The translations under genes and the position numbers were made by a program. The notes below the pieces were generated by a model, which saw nothing but the letters and a program-made list of their open reading frames with translations, was not told the origin of the DNA and made no database searches. A DNA stretch of 64,000 nucleotides from Lentibacter algarum (GTDB lineage: Bacteria; Pseudomonadota; Alphaproteobacteria; Rhodobacterales; Rhodobacteraceae), in contig NZ_CP158687.1 in the NCBI RefSeq assembly GCF_040580765.1, positions 2,480,001 through 2,544,000 of the forward strand, read 5' to 3'. Below, in pieces: positions 50,891 to 59,105 of this stretch (position 1 is the stretch's first letter; every line of letters starts with the position of its first letter).

Positions 50891-51016
50891 ATGAAGGTTA
50901 GAAACTCACTCCGCTCGCTCAAGAGCCGGCACCGTGACTGCCGCATCGTGCGCCGCAAGGGCCGCGTTTATGTGATCAACAAAACACAGCCTCGCTTCAA
51001 AGCCCGTCAAGGCTAA
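50891..51016 (+). CDS. rpmJ: 50S ribosomal protein L36, YkgO type
   Basis: A 41-residue L36 beginning [20 protein letters not shown] and containing [21 protein letters not shown]. The zinc ribbon of classical L36 is lost (a single cysteine remains), so this is the zinc-independent, C-minus type. AAGGAGACGA precedes ATG 50891. It follows tRNA-Val by 87 bases and is ended by a strong terminator. Confidence 0.97.
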   Translation: MKVRNSLRSLKSRHRDCRIVRRKGRVYVINKTQPRFKARQG

Positions 51017-51042
51017 GCTTAGCTGAACGCAGCACTGCAAAA

Positions 51043-51078
51043 AGAGCCGCGCCTTTCGAGGGGCGGCTCTTTTCTTTT
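51043..51078 (+). terminator. Rho-independent terminator of rpmJ
   Basis: AGAGCCGC (51043) pairs with GCGGCTCT (51063), with CCTTTCGAGG extending the stem, and TTTCTTTT follows, 26 bases after the stop. Confidence 0.92.
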
Positions 51079-51137
51079 GGACTGCCCCCATCCCCTTACA
51101 TCAAAGCCCATTATGTCATATCATCTTGGACAGATGA

Positions 51138-52088
51138 GTGATGCAATCAAGGTCTGAACTGGGCATGAGGCGCAAGATATTTGGATGGCTTCTTTGCGGG
51201 GCACTGAGCGTGAGCAACAGCGCTCCCAGCCTCGCCTGTGCCTTTCACGGCTATACTCCAAACCCAACACTCGTTGACCTGCTTATGATGACCGAGCAGG
51301 TTGTCATCGCAGACATAGACCCCTCTCAGCCAAACCGATACCGGCTGCTCGAAGTGCTCATGGGGCCCCATGTTTCGGACATACCAATCACTGTTTCAGC
51401 ATCAGTCACCAAGACTATCTCGCAAAACCCTTCAGCACGTGTCCTACTGGCACGTGATGGGCCCTACGGTCCTTGGCAAATGCTCAAAGTACTCGACAAT
51501 AGGCTCCATCATGTTTTGAGCTACGTTATCGAGCGCCAGTCCGCGCTAATCAATGGCGGCGATGAAGAACGCCTCACGTTGTTTGTTTCACTCTTAAATG
51601 ATCCAAGTCCAGATGTTCACCAGCTTGCTTTGCAAGAGTTGGATCGCGCGCCATATAGCGCGCTTCAGAAGCTTGTCATCCCCAATATAGCAGGGCTAAA
51701 ACAAGAGATTGAAACAGGCGATGAGGGCTTAATGCCGATACGCGTTTTGCTGGCCGGTTTAACAAAAGACCAAAGCTACAAGCCTTTTATGATGGAAGAG
51801 CTGGCAATGGCTGTCGAAGGCAACGTTTCTTATATGGGCGCTTATGCAACTGCCCTAATCGAGCTGGGGGGCACGGACGCAGTTCAATATCTGATTGACG
51901 AGTATTTGACTGACAAGGCTCAGCCACTCGATAGCCGGATCAAGATTCTCGAAGCCCTCTCACTCCAGCACAAAAATGCAGAACGCAAAACGAGACGCGC
52001 AATCGCCCGTGGTGTAGCCCATGAATTGCACCAGTCGCCGGAGCTGAAAGAACCTGCTACGCGCTTCTTCGGGTTTCGCATTCGCTAG
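51138..52088 (+). CDS. Unknown secreted protein with HEAT-like helical repeats
   Basis: A 316-residue frame; the true start may be the Met at 51165, which puts a signal peptide first (KIFGWLLCGALSVSNSAPSLA). Residues 35-125 are a beta-rich segment (QVVIADIDPSQPNRYRLLEV). Residues 140-310 are helical, with repeat-like units such as LTLFVSLLNDPSPDVHQLAL, YMGAYATALIELGGTDAVQY and DSRIKILEALSLQHKNAERK, resembling HEAT repeats. No catalytic motif. Probably a periplasmic scaffold or binding protein. Single gene, convergent with the ligase gene. Confidence 0.65.
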   Translation: MMQSRSELGMRRKIFGWLLCGALSVSNSAPSLACAFHGYTPNPTLVDLLMMTEQVVIADIDPSQPNRYRLLEVLMGPHVSDIPITVSASVTKTISQNPSARVLLARDGPYGPWQMLKVLDNRLHHVLSYVIERQSALINGGDEERLTLFVSLLNDPSPDVHQLALQELDRAPYSALQKLVIPNIAGLKQEIETGDEGLMPIRVLLAGLTKDQSYKPFMMEELAMAVEGNVSYMGAYATALIELGGTDAVQYLIDEYLTDKAQPLDSRIKILEALSLQHKNAERKTRRAIARGVAHELHQSPELKEPATRFFGFRIR

Positions 52089-52109
52089 AGTGCAAAAGCC
52101 AAAGAAGGC

Positions 52110-53330
52110 CTAGTCGTAGCTGCGAAGATCTTCGATCACCTTGCCGTCATTGGGCAGACTACCACGCCCGACAATCTCGATTTCACCCTTGAGCTTCAAG
52201 ACTTCAGAAACAGACTTGGCGTAAGCCGCAGCATCTCCGCCCTCGGCTTCAACCATGACAGTCATCGCATCCATCTCGCCTTGGCGCTTGGCCACAACAC
52301 GAGCTTTGAAAATCTCGCTATGCTTGGCGACAAAAGCCGCAACCTGCTCGGGGCGCACGAACATACCTTTAATCTTTGTGGTCTGGTCCGCGCGGCCCAT
52401 CCAACCTTTGATACGCATATTCGTCCGTCCACAGGGGCTCTGCCCTTCCATAACAGCGCTCATGTCTCCCGTAGCGAAGCGGATCAGCGGATAGTCAGGG
52501 TTGAGCGTAGTCACAACAACTTCGCCTACCTCGCCTGGGGCCACAGGATCGCCAGTTCCCGGGCGCACAATCTCTACGATGACACCTTCATCAACAATCA
52601 TGCCTTCCATGGCAGGCGTCTCGTAGGCAATTGTGCCAAGGTCTGCAGTACCGTAGCTCTGCAAACACATAATACCACGGTCTTTATATTCCTGACGCAG
52701 ACTTGGGAAAAGCGCGCCGCCGCCGACAGCCGCCTTACTAAACTTCAACTTAAGGCCCATCTCTTCGGCCTTATCCAGAATGAGCTTGAGGTAATCGGGA
52801 GTGCCCACATAAGCCGTACAGCCAATATCATGCGCCGCCTGCGCCTGAAGCTCAGTCTGGCCAACACCAGCAGGCAGAACAGCCGCGCCAACAGCGCGTG
52901 CACCGTTCTCAAACATCATCCCTGCCGGCGTAAGGTGATAAGAAAAACAGTTTTGGACAATATCACCCGAACCAATACCTGCAGCCGCCAAAAAGCGTCC
53001 CGCGCGCCACCAGTCATGGCTCATATTGCCGGGTTCATAGATCGGTCCTGGGCTCTGGAAAATATGCGCAAAGCCCACAGCGTTCACAGCCGTCAGCCCA
53101 CCAAAAGGCGGGGCCTTCTTCTGAGCAGCACCAAGATCAGACTTGCGTAGCACAGGTAAAGACGCAAGGGCCTCCGCCGTTGTGATAGCTGACGCATCAA
53201 CGCCTTCAAGACGGCTCCCATAGCCAGACAGCCCTTGCGCCAATGCTACTTGCTGCGGCAAACGCAGCGCAATTTCCGCAGCGCGCGTCTCGGCGGATCG
53301 CGTCTCCAACTCGTCGAAAAACTGGCCCAT
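52110..53330 (-). CDS. Phenylacetate-CoA ligase-family protein (atypical P-loop)
   Basis: A 406-residue AMP-binding protein of the PaaK type. The start at 53330 (MGQFFDELETRS) has GAAGG upstream. Mid and C-terminal motifs are kept: LQSYGTADLGTIAYE, YPLIRFATGDMSAV, RIKGWMGRADQTTKIKGMFV and the terminal lysine in NDGKVIEDL. The usual serine/glycine P-loop (SSGTTGxP) is not present; the aligned stretch reads HIFQSPGPIYEPG (89-101). It is the last gene of the Liv-type operon and may activate the imported carboxylic acid, or have another adenylation role. Confidence 0.85.
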   Translation of the reverse strand: MGQFFDELETRSAETRAAEIALRLPQQVALAQGLSGYGSRLEGVDASAITTAEALASLPVLRKSDLGAAQKKAPPFGGLTAVNAVGFAHIFQSPGPIYEPGNMSHDWWRAGRFLAAAGIGSGDIVQNCFSYHLTPAGMMFENGARAVGAAVLPAGVGQTELQAQAAHDIGCTAYVGTPDYLKLILDKAEEMGLKLKFSKAAVGGGALFPSLRQEYKDRGIMCLQSYGTADLGTIAYETPAMEGMIVDEGVIVEIVRPGTGDPVAPGEVGEVVVTTLNPDYPLIRFATGDMSAVMEGQSPCGRTNMRIKGWMGRADQTTKIKGMFVRPEQVAAFVAKHSEIFKARVVAKRQGEMDAMTVMVEAEGGDAAAYAKSVSEVLKLKGEIEIVGRGSLPNDGKVIEDLRSYD

Positions 53331-53436
53331 CTTGTAAACCTTCTTGTGCTCATTTGCGCCCAACTGGCGGCATGGTGCGGACATCACCCTCGCGATCAGC
53401 GGGGTCTATATTCTTTCAAAACTCAGCTTGGCTGCC

Positions 53437-54261
53437 TTAGCTGAGCCAGCGCTTGCGTCGACGATAGGAGCGCACATCGCGGAAGCTTTTGCGCCCATCA
53501 TCAGACATGCCGAGGTAAAACTCTTTAACATCCGGGTTCTCGCGCAGCTCTTTCGCTGGCCCGTCCATAACCACACGGCCTGATTCAAGAATATACCCAT
53601 AGTGGGCGAACCTGAGAGCTACGTTTGTATTCTGTTCAGCCAAAAGGAAGGTATACCCTTCTCCCTCATTGAGCTGTTTCACAATACCAAAGATCTGCTC
53701 AACAAGCTGAGGCGCAAGCCCCATTGACGGTTCGTCCAAAAGGATCGTTTCTGGCCGGCTCATCAAAGCGCGACCAATCGCAACCATTTGTTGCTCTCCG
53801 CCCGATGTATAGCCAGCTTGCGAGCGACGGCGTTCCTTCAGGCGTGGGAAATAATTGTAAACCATCTCAAGGTCCGCATCGACAGCACCTTTGCCATCGG
53901 TCCGCGTATAGGCGCCTGTGAGCAAGTTTTCCTCAACGGTGAGGTGCTCAAAACAATGCCGCCCTTCCATCACTTGGATTACACCACGCTTGACCAGATC
54001 GGCTGGATCAAGATGCTGCGTAATCTCGCCACGATAGCTCACGCTTCCTTTGGTGACTTCGCCACGCTCCGAGTGAAGCAGGTTTGAAATCGCCTTGAGC
54101 GTCGTCGTCTTACCCGCGCCGTTACCGCCCAACAGGGCAGTGATACCGCCTTTGGGCACTTTGAGCGAAACGCCTTTCAGCACAAGGATCACGTGATTGT
54201 AGATCACCTCGATGTTGTTCACTTCCAGAACGGTGTCGTTTGTTTCACCAGCATCCAGCAT
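53437..54261 (-). CDS. livF: Branched-chain amino acid-type ABC ATPase, LivF type
   Basis: A 274-residue ATPase. Walker A is GGNGAGKTT, the signature reads TSGGEQQM (T in place of L) and Walker B is ILLDEPSMGLAP, with the LLAEQN H-loop region. MEGRHCFEHLTVEENLLTGA is the LivF-like Q-loop neighbourhood. A basic tail (SYRRRKRW) extends the C terminus. It follows livK after a 10-bp hairpin. Confidence 0.93.
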   Translation of the reverse strand: MLDAGETNDTVLEVNNIEVIYNHVILVLKGVSLKVPKGGITALLGGNGAGKTTTLKAISNLLHSERGEVTKGSVSYRGEITQHLDPADLVKRGVIQVMEGRHCFEHLTVEENLLTGAYTRTDGKGAVDADLEMVYNYFPRLKERRRSQAGYTSGGEQQMVAIGRALMSRPETILLDEPSMGLAPQLVEQIFGIVKQLNEGEGYTFLLAEQNTNVALRFAHYGYILESGRVVMDGPAKELRENPDVKEFYLGMSDDGRKSFRDVRSYRRRKRWLS

Positions 54262-54297
54262 ATCAGGGCTCGCTTATTTGAATTCGTTTACAGGATT

Positions 54298-54325
54298 GGC
54301 CGCCCACCCGTTTGAGTGGGCGGCC
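54298..54325 (-). promoter_or_regulatory. Intra-operon hairpin after livK
   Basis: GGCCGCCCAC and GTGGGCGGCC form a perfect 10-bp stem with an 8-base loop, 8 bases after the livK stop. No T-run follows, so read-through to livF is expected. Confidence 0.75.
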
Positions 54326-54333
54326 AGAAGCGC

Positions 54334-55617
54334 TTAGTTGCAGCGCTGTTCGATGTTGTTTTCAGCGGCGAACGCCTCTGAGTCTGCGGTGATCAGCGGC
54401 AGGATAACGTCCATGTCCGATGGTCCGAAGTCAGAGATCAGGTTCCACTTTTTGTCAGCTGCGTTCCACTGCGTGATCCCGCCGAGGCCTGGGCCACCGT
54501 GGTTTTCGCAAGAAACGGCAAAGCTTGGCCCGAAGTTTGGCATACCAAGAGCTATCATGCCTTCTTCTGTGATCTCAAGCGCTTCCATACCGTCACGCAT
54601 CATCGCTGGTGTGATCTGGGCTGTGCCATGGATCTCTTGAGCTTTTTTCGCCGCTTCTGCTGCGAGCATCGCTGCATACATACCGCGGTTGTAAAGCACT
54701 GTCCCGATCTGGTCGCCAGCGCCAGCCGCGAGGCCTTTGTCGACAACGTGTGTTTTGATGTCATCAAACACAGGGAAGTCAGAACCAACGTTATGGAACG
54801 TTACCGATTTGTAGCCATTGGCCGCATCACCAGCAGGTGTCACATCGTGCTCTGCACCTGACCACCAGATACCAATGAAGTTTTCCATGTTGAAACGGAT
54901 GTTCGCCGCTTCTTGGATCGCAACTTGGTTCATAACGCCCCAGCCGTACATAATTACATAGTCAGGCTTGTCGCGGCGGATCTGGAGCCACTGTGATTTC
55001 TGCTCCTGACCAGGATGGTCTACGGGAAGAAGGCTCAGTTCATAGCCGTGCTTCGTCGAAAGCTCTTCCAGCGTGCGGATCGGCTCTTTGCCATAGGCAG
55101 AGTTGTGATACACGAGGGCCACTTTTTTGCCCTTGATGTCACCACCGTTTGTTTCGAGCAGGTGGTTAATCGCAACAGATGCACCGTTCCAGTAGTTCGC
55201 TGGGTAGTTAAACACGTGGCTGAAGACCTTGCCGTTTGCGGCAGATGTACGGCCATAGCCCATTGTGTGGAGCGGAATACCGTCAGCTGTCACTTTGGGG
55301 ATCAGCTGGTAGGTGATACCTGTTGAGAGCGGTTGATAAACAAGTGCGCCTTCGCCTTTTGTGGACTCATAGCACTCAACGCCTTTTTCGGTGTTGTAGC
55401 CTGTTTCGCACTCAGGAACTTTGGTCATGATGCCGCCGATACCACCATCACGCTCGTTGAGCATTGTGAAGTAGTCTGCGTAGCCGTCTGCAAACGGGAT
55501 ACCACCCGCCGCATATGGGCCAGTCCGGTATGAGAGTGACGGGAACACAAGGTCCGCCATCACTGGGCCTGCCGCCATAACGGCTGCCACGGCCATAGTT
55601 GCTAGTTTCGTCTTCAT
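54334..55617 (-). CDS. livK: Liv-type ABC transporter substrate-binding protein
   Basis: A 427-residue periplasmic binding protein (Peripla_BP_6). Signal peptide: LATMAVAAVMAAGPVMA. The mature part has YRTGPYAAGGIPFADGYADY and a central GKKVALVYHNSAYGKEPIRT. It is longer than amino-acid LivK/LivJ (about 345 residues) and resembles those linked to acyl-CoA ligases. The ligand is probably a carboxylic acid (aromatic or fatty) rather than leucine; this is inferred from neighbours. Confidence 0.9.
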   Translation of the reverse strand: MKTKLATMAVAAVMAAGPVMADLVFPSLSYRTGPYAAGGIPFADGYADYFTMLNERDGGIGGIMTKVPECETGYNTEKGVECYESTKGEGALVYQPLSTGITYQLIPKVTADGIPLHTMGYGRTSAANGKVFSHVFNYPANYWNGASVAINHLLETNGGDIKGKKVALVYHNSAYGKEPIRTLEELSTKHGYELSLLPVDHPGQEQKSQWLQIRRDKPDYVIMYGWGVMNQVAIQEAANIRFNMENFIGIWWSGAEHDVTPAGDAANGYKSVTFHNVGSDFPVFDDIKTHVVDKGLAAGAGDQIGTVLYNRGMYAAMLAAEAAKKAQEIHGTAQITPAMMRDGMEALEITEEGMIALGMPNFGPSFAVSCENHGGPGLGGITQWNAADKKWNLISDFGPSDMDVILPLITADSEAFAAENNIEQRCN

Positions 55618-55692
55618 CGGGGTCTCCTCCCTTGGTTTTTTCCGATGTTAGCCACAGCTATTGCGCTGAAGCCCTTATTTGTTGCCCTGCCC

Positions 55693-56985
55693 TTAGTGTG
55701 GGAATGGCCACAACCGTAGTTTCTCCTTCGCCACGCGCCACAGCTGGGCAAGCCCATGTGGCTCAGCGATGAGGAAGATAATGATCAACGCACCAACGAT
55801 CACAAGCTGCAAGTGGGCCACAATATCAGTGGGCCAACCCATACCGCCAATGGTCAGAGCATAAGCCATGAAGGCTGCGATGCTCGCAAAAATCCACCCC
55901 ACACCAGCGCCTGCAATCAGGCTGCGTGTGCGCACAATATTGATCACCAGCATGACAACCGCAGCGGCGAAAGCCACTAGGAACACCCAGCTCATGACTG
56001 AAGAAAAGCCTGATATTTCATCGGTACTGTCTGCAAGCATAAGCTTGAGAAGAACTGGCAAGAGCACGAGGAAAGCCGCGCCTGCGAATGATCCAAAGAT
56101 CGAGCCGAGACCTCCAATAATCACCATAAACAGAACGATAAACGACTTCTGGATGCCGAAGGCTTCACCAACTTCAACGGCGCCAAGGTAGACCGCAAAG
56201 AAGAGCGCGCCAGCGATGCCGATGTAGAAAGAACTTACCGCAAAAGCACTTAGCTTTGCTTTTAGCGGGTTCACCCCAATGATTTCAGCCGCGATGTCCA
56301 TATCACGGATGGCCATCCATTTGCGTCCAGACGCCCCACGCGTGAGGTTGCGTGCAACGATTGCGCAGAGAGCGGCGATAACTAAGCAGAAAAGATAAGT
56401 CGCCCAGGCGTCAGTGCTCGGCCCCGTGATTGCGACCCCAAAGATTTCTCGCTCAGGCGCATTGATCTGACCAGAAGCTGAATAGTTATAAGCCCAGGAC
56501 CATTTGTTGAATAGCCAAACAAGGAAGAACTGCGCAGCCAAAGTTGCAACCGCAAGGTAGAAGCCTTTGATGCGGAGGCTCGGCAGGCCAAACAGAACAC
56601 CGACAACAGCCGTCACAAGTCCAGCAAGGATGACAGAGAAAAAGATATTAATAGGTGGGAGCGCATATTGCACACCGTCTATCCAGATATCGAGACCTGT
56701 CATGAACTTGTAGCAAGCATAGGCTCCCACGGCCATAAAGCCGCCAGTACCGAGCGAAACCTGCCCACAATACCCGACAAGTATATTTAGACCAATTGCA
56801 GCGATTGAATAAATCAAGAACGGCAAGAAGATCGCATTCACCCAATAATCATTGATCAGGAAGGGAACCATCGCAAAGGCCACAAAGAGCACAAAATAGT
56901 AGCGATAGCGGTCGAATTTGATCGGGAAGGTTTGCCCGTCATCTTGATAGGACGTCTTATAGTCACCAGCTTCACGGTAAAACAT
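55693..56985 (-). CDS. livM: Liv-type ABC permease, LivM type
   Basis: A 430-residue permease with about ten hydrophobic segments. NILVGYCGQVSLGTGGFMAVGA and the later GGLGSIFGSFAGAAFLVLLP are the LivM signatures. The C-terminal half has extra helices relative to E. coli LivM. It starts at the stop of the 84-residue membrane protein (TGATG). Confidence 0.93.
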   Translation of the reverse strand: MFYREAGDYKTSYQDDGQTFPIKFDRYRYYFVLFVAFAMVPFLINDYWVNAIFLPFLIYSIAAIGLNILVGYCGQVSLGTGGFMAVGAYACYKFMTGLDIWIDGVQYALPPINIFFSVILAGLVTAVVGVLFGLPSLRIKGFYLAVATLAAQFFLVWLFNKWSWAYNYSASGQINAPEREIFGVAITGPSTDAWATYLFCLVIAALCAIVARNLTRGASGRKWMAIRDMDIAAEIIGVNPLKAKLSAFAVSSFYIGIAGALFFAVYLGAVEVGEAFGIQKSFIVLFMVIIGGLGSIFGSFAGAAFLVLLPVLLKLMLADSTDEISGFSSVMSWVFLVAFAAAVVMLVINIVRTRSLIAGAGVGWIFASIAAFMAYALTIGGMGWPTDIVAHLQLVIVGALIIIFLIAEPHGLAQLWRVAKEKLRLWPFPH

Positions 56986-57239
56986 CAGACTCTCTCCCCG
57001 TTTAGTTCTTCTTGATGGCTTAGGTCAGCGCGGTTCGCGCGCTTGGCGTAGCCTGTTGCTTCTGCGTGGCGTACAAGCTGGAGATAGGTCCAGATCCCGA
57101 TGCCCGCTCCAATGGCAGCAAATACAGCAGCCATGGTCATTTGACTTTCGTTGTCGACGTTCGCCGAGAAGGCGAGGTACCCAAAGGCCCAGAAGCCTGA
57201 CCATGCCACCACGTTGATAATCGCAATGATTTTCATCAT
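56985..57239 (-). CDS. Small two-helix membrane protein in the liv operon, 84 residues
   Basis: ATG 57239 (or 57236) to TGA 56985, with GAGGG upstream. Two hydrophobic segments: IIAIINVVAWSGFWAFGYLA near the start and MAAVFAAIGAGIGIWTYLQL in the middle, then a charged tail (HAEATGYAKRANRADLSHQEE). It lies between livH (4-base gap) and livM (1-base overlap), so it is translationally coupled. I know no standard Liv subunit of this kind. It may be an accessory subunit or regulator of this transporter subtype. Confidence 0.8.
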   Translation of the reverse strand: MMKIIAIINVVAWSGFWAFGYLAFSANVDNESQMTMAAVFAAIGAGIGIWTYLQLVRHAEATGYAKRANRADLSHQEELNGERV

Positions 57240-57243
57240 GGTG

Positions 57244-58245
57244 TCAGACCCTCTCGATGATCTTCTCGCCAAACAACCCTTGAGGGCGGAAGACGAGGAA
57301 AATAAGAGCGAGCACATAGGCAAACCAATTTTCGGTGGCCCCGCCGACCATTGGGCCAACGGCGAATTCAAAAAGCTTTTCGCCGACGCCAATGATCAGG
57401 CCACCGACGATCGCACCCGGAATGGAGGTGAAGCCACCAAGCATCAGAACGGGCAAGGCCTTCAGAGCAATGAGTGAGAGCGAGAATTGGACACCTGATT
57501 TTGTGCCCCACATGATACCTGCCACCAGAGCGACAAAACCCGCGAGAGACCAGACCATCACCCAGATAAAGTTGAGGTTGATACCAACCGAAAGTGCCGC
57601 TTGGTGATCATCCGCAACAGCACGCATGGCGCGGCCTTGTTTGCTGTATTGGCTGAAAATCACGAGCGCCAGAACAAGGATAGCAGCGATCACAGTTGCA
57701 AACATGTCAAGCTTATCGATGAAGAAGCCGTAGAAGTTTTCGTTACCGAAGCCCATCCAGCGCGTGCTGTCTTCAAGCCATATGCTTGCACCCTGCGGTA
57801 GGCCGACATCGAGGTTTTTAATCTCGGAGCCCCACATCAAATCGCTGATACCTTCGAGGAAGTAGGCAAGACCGATTGTCGCCATGAAAAGAATAATTGG
57901 CTCCTGTCCGACAAGGTGGCGGAAGACGAATTTCTGCACGAGCCATGCCAGCAAAACCATAAAGGCAGCCGTCAGCAAAATGCCGAGCAGTGCAGGCAAA
58001 TGCCAGCCAAAGTGGTGTACTTCCGTGCCAAACATCGCATTGATCAGATGGCTGAAAGGCACCTGACCATTCATTATTCCGACAAGAGTGGCCGCGGCAA
58101 AAAGCGCCATAACGCCTTGGGCGTAGTTGAAAATACCAGAGGCTTTATAGATCAGAACAAAGCCGAGGGCGACAAGGGCATAGAGAACCCCAGCCATAAG
58201 TCCGTTTAGGAAGACTTCTATCCCAAAAATCAGATTGTCAGGCAT
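57244..58245 (-). CDS. livH: Liv-type ABC permease, LivH type
   Basis: A 333-residue permease with about eight hydrophobic segments. ATG 58245 is chosen for its GGAGG; a start five codons upstream lacks one. LNGLMAGVLYALVALGFVL, YKASGIFNYAQGVMALFAA and GGFTSIPGAIVGGLIIGVGE are the LivH signatures. Confidence 0.94.
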   Translation of the reverse strand: MPDNLIFGIEVFLNGLMAGVLYALVALGFVLIYKASGIFNYAQGVMALFAAATLVGIMNGQVPFSHLINAMFGTEVHHFGWHLPALLGILLTAAFMVLLAWLVQKFVFRHLVGQEPIILFMATIGLAYFLEGISDLMWGSEIKNLDVGLPQGASIWLEDSTRWMGFGNENFYGFFIDKLDMFATVIAAILVLALVIFSQYSKQGRAMRAVADDHQAALSVGINLNFIWVMVWSLAGFVALVAGIMWGTKSGVQFSLSLIALKALPVLMLGGFTSIPGAIVGGLIIGVGEKLFEFAVGPMVGGATENWFAYVLALIFLVFRPQGLFGEKIIERV

Positions 58246-58283
58246 TGTTGAGGCCTCCAAATACTTGTGTCAGTTGGGCTTGC

Positions 58284-59105
58284 TTAGTCATGGCTCACCC
58301 CCAAATAGGCGTCGATCACGTCTTGGTTGTTGCGCACCTCATCAGGTGTGCCGTCGCCAATTTTCTTACCGTAATCCATCACGACAACCCGGTCGCTCAA
58401 ATCCATAACCACACCCATATCGTGCTCAATCAGAGCAATCGTGGTTCCAAATTCGTCGTTCACATCAAGAATAAAGCGGCTCATGTCCTCTTTTTCTTCA
58501 ACGTTCATCCCAGCCATCGGTTCATCAAGCAGCAAGAGTGAAGGCTCAGCGGCCAGCGCGCGCGCCAGCTCTACGCGTTTTTTGAGACCATAAGGCAAAC
58601 GCGCCACGGGCGTCTTTCGGATCGCCTGAATTTCGAGAAAATCGATAATTTTCTCAGCCCGCTCGCGGTTTTCAACCTCTTCGCGCTCAGCCTTACCCTT
58701 CCAGAGACCCTGAGCAAAAAGCCCTGTGGTCATGTGGTTAAGACGACCTGTCATCACGTTATCAAGAACGCTCATACCGTCAAACAAAGCGATGTTCTGA
58801 AATGTCCGGGCAATCCCTTGACGGGCAACTTCATAAGGCCGCATCTGTGGGCGCTTTGCACCCTGATACCAAACCTCCCCCTGCTGAGGGATATAGAAGC
58901 CCGAGATAACATTGAGCATCGAGGATTTGCCCGCACCGTTCGGTCCGATAATAGCGCGGATTTCGCCTTCCTTGATGTCAAAGCTGATATCAGTAATAGC
59001 CTTCACCCCACCAAAACTCAGTGTGATGTTTTTCATCTCCATCAACGTACCGCCAATCTTGCGGCCGTCAGCTGTGGTGTAGCCTTCTGTACTCATGTCG
59101 TTCAT
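58284..59105 (-). CDS. livG: Liv-type ABC ATPase, LivG type, atypical signature
   Basis: A 273-residue ATPase. Walker A is GPNGAGKSS and Walker B LLLLDEPMAGMN. The ABC signature is LPYGLKKRVELARAL instead of LSGGQ, a variant seen in this Liv subtype. QGIARTFQNIALF is the Q-loop. It overlaps the acyl-CoA ligase gene by 4 bases. Confidence 0.93.
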   Translation of the reverse strand: MNDMSTEGYTTADGRKIGGTLMEMKNITLSFGGVKAITDISFDIKEGEIRAIIGPNGAGKSSMLNVISGFYIPQQGEVWYQGAKRPQMRPYEVARQGIARTFQNIALFDGMSVLDNVMTGRLNHMTTGLFAQGLWKGKAEREEVENRERAEKIIDFLEIQAIRKTPVARLPYGLKKRVELARALAAEPSLLLLDEPMAGMNVEEKEDMSRFILDVNDEFGTTIALIEHDMGVVMDLSDRVVVMDYGKKIGDGTPDEVRNNQDVIDAYLGVSHD

